A DNA stretch of 64,000 bases from Ferrimonas balearica (GTDB lineage Bacteria; Pseudomonadota; Gammaproteobacteria; Enterobacterales; Shewanellaceae). Below the pieces are notes generated by a model that worked only from the letters and a program-made list of their open reading frames with translations, did not search any database and was not told the origin of the DNA. Where the stretch lies: assembly GCF_019802055.1 (NCBI RefSeq), contig NZ_JAHVHW010000007.1, positions 248,001-312,000 on the forward strand. Direction: 5' to 3'. Positions 62,936 to 64,000 of this stretch are shown piece by piece. Each line of letters opens with the position of its first letter. The first letter of the stretch is position 1. Both the position numbers and the translations under genes were made by a program.

Positions 62936-63892
62936 ATGCATTTTGACGTATTTAACGGCGATGCCGACGGCGTCATTGCGCTGCTGCAACTGCGCCTGGC
63001 CGAGCCCAAAGCCAGCACTTTGGTGACCGGTGTAAAACGGGACATCGCTCTGCTCAAGCGGGTGGACGCAAAAGCCGGTGACTCGGTAACGGTGCTGGAT
63101 GTGTCGATGGAGAAGAACATCGCCCCGCTGGAGCAGATTCTGGCAGCGGGCGCGACGGTAGCCTACTTTGACCACCATCGCCCCGGTGACATCCCGCAGC
63201 ATGATGGGTTGCAAGCCACCATCGATATGGACCCTAACACCTGCACCGCCCTGCTGGTGGATGCCTATCTTGGGGGGCAGTATCGCCTGTGGGCCATTAC
63301 GGCGGCGTATGGCGATAACATGATCGCGACCGCTGACCGGTTGGCCGAAGAGGCTGGTTTGACTGAAGAACAGTCGTTACTGCTCAAAGAGTTCGGCATC
63401 CTGCTGAACTACAACGGCTATGGTGCCGAAGTGTCGGACCTGCACTATGCGCCCGACGCGTTGTTCCAGGCGTTGTTGGCCTATGAAAACCCCTTCGATG
63501 CGATTGCGGACAGCGACTCCCCCTACCATCGTCTGAAAGCGGCCTATGAAGCGGATATGGCGCAAGCGGAGGCCAGCGAAATTCTGGCCAGCGATGCGCA
63601 ATCTGCGGTGTACTTTTTGGGCGCGGAAGCCTGGTGTCGCCGAGTCAGCGGCGTATTTGGCAATGAGTTGGCTAACCGTTCTCCGGAACGGGCCCACGCA
63701 GTGCTGACCCTGAACGACGATGGCAGCTACCTGGTCAGTGTGCGTGCGCCGCTGAACAACAAGGATGGCGCCGACGAAGTCTGCTCAGCGTTCCCGACGG
63801 GTGGCGGCCGTAAAGGTGCCGCAGGCATTAACCAGTTGCCTGCTGAGATGCTTGAATCCTTTATTCATATTCTGTCAAAGCGCTACCAGTAG
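62936..63892 (+). CDS. DHH-family phosphoesterase
   Basis: The 318-residue protein has DHH-superfamily motifs: NGDADG at residues 7-12, a DVS pocket at 55-57, the FDHHRPGD motif (DHH at 79-81) and a C-terminal DHHA1-like glycine motif GGGRKGAAG near residue 290. It is not a close match to RecJ. Some DHH enzymes such as NrnA hydrolyse pAp and short RNA. Since it stands in a PAPS-producing operon, removal of 3'-phosphoadenosine-5'-phosphate is a reasonable hypothesis. The start at 62936 is 3 bases after cysC, so co-transcription is likely. Confidence 0.8.
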   Translation: MHFDVFNGDADGVIALLQLRLAEPKASTLVTGVKRDIALLKRVDAKAGDSVTVLDVSMEKNIAPLEQILAAGATVAYFDHHRPGDIPQHDGLQATIDMDPNTCTALLVDAYLGGQYRLWAITAAYGDNMIATADRLAEEAGLTEEQSLLLKEFGILLNYNGYGAEVSDLHYAPDALFQALLAYENPFDAIADSDSPYHRLKAAYEADMAQAEASEILASDAQSAVYFLGAEAWCRRVSGVFGNELANRSPERAHAVLTLNDDGSYLVSVRAPLNNKDGADEVCSAFPTGGGRKGAAGINQLPAEMLESFIHILSKRYQ

Positions 63893-63948
63893 CGGCTTTG
63901 AGTGGTCTGCCCATTGGGCGAATTGAAACATACTAAGAAGTTGAAATT

Positions 63949-64000
63949 ATGGCGATCCTTGTCACCGGCGGTGCCGGATATATTGGTTCTCATACCGTTG
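63949..64000 (+). CDS. galE: UDP-glucose 4-epimerase GalE (partial, 5' end)
   Basis: The first 17 codons read MAILVTGGAGYIGSHTV, the standard GalE start with the NAD-binding GxxGxxG. The rest lies beyond the window. GalE supplies UDP-galactose for polysaccharides. A 56-base gap separates it from the DHH gene, so it may be a separate unit. Confidence 0.88.
   Translation, partial: MAILVTGGAGYIGSHTV

Overview
The window reads as one contiguous piece of a chromosome from a motile, Gram-negative gammaproteobacterium. Gene order and protein types (FlrC, sigma-54-type flagellar promoters, FlhF/FlhG, CheYZAB followed by ParC/ParP/CheW/DUF2802, MlaA next to an RssB-like regulator) resemble Shewanella, Ferrimonas and Vibrio relatives. 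I favour a marine Alteromonadales member such as Ferrimonas, but this is inferred from gene content, not from a database match. No rRNA, tRNA, CRISPR array or insertion sequence was seen.

Region 1 (1-25.5 kb, all + strand) is a polar flagellum and chemotaxis supercluster. It begins with the last 18 codons of an flrC-type regulator. Next come fliEFGHIJ, fliKLMNOPQR-flhB, and flhA-flhF-flhG-fliA-cheYZAB, a small membrane protein, parC, parP, cheW and a DUF2802 gene. Three well-matched sigma-54 sites (89-104, 6007-6022, 12995-13010) stand in front of fliE, fliK and flhA. They divide the cluster into transcription units that a FlrC-type activator would control. A strong hairpin terminator closes the region at 25437-25464.

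Region 2 (25.5-31.2 kb) holds two clusters of REP-like palindromic repeats that bracket four genes. These are a divergent pair on the minus strand (a FliK-like protein and a 98-residue FlhB C-domain protein), then mlaA and an RssB-like response regulator on the plus strand. A POT-family peptide transporter on the minus strand follows, with its own terminator.

Region 3 (31.6-58.0 kb) is a capsule or surface polysaccharide locus. It starts with a local rfaH gene and a 368-base leader containing an ops-like element with flanking hairpins. Then come a WecA-type initiating transferase, a small lipoprotein, KpsD/KpsM/KpsT/KpsE-type ABC export genes, rmlACDB for dTDP-L-rhamnose, and a long run of glycosyltransferases. 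Mixed among these are three sulfotransferase-like proteins, a CDP-glycerol-type cytidylyltransferase and a LicD-like protein fused to a discoidin-like domain. The stretch around 42.2-47.7 kb is visibly AT-richer than its surroundings. A GT2-GT4 gene pair occurs twice (42.3-45.8 and 47.7-50.4 kb), which points to duplication and transfer.

Region 4 (58.1-64.0 kb) is cysD-cysN-SLC13 transporter-cysC, which makes PAPS from sulfate, followed by a DHH phosphoesterase and the first 17 codons of galE. PAPS is the donor for sulfotransferases. The position right after a locus with three sulfotransferase-like genes suggests that regions 3 and 4 together make a sulfated, rhamnose-containing and possibly glycerol-phosphate-decorated capsule. 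That is the most interesting candidate system here.
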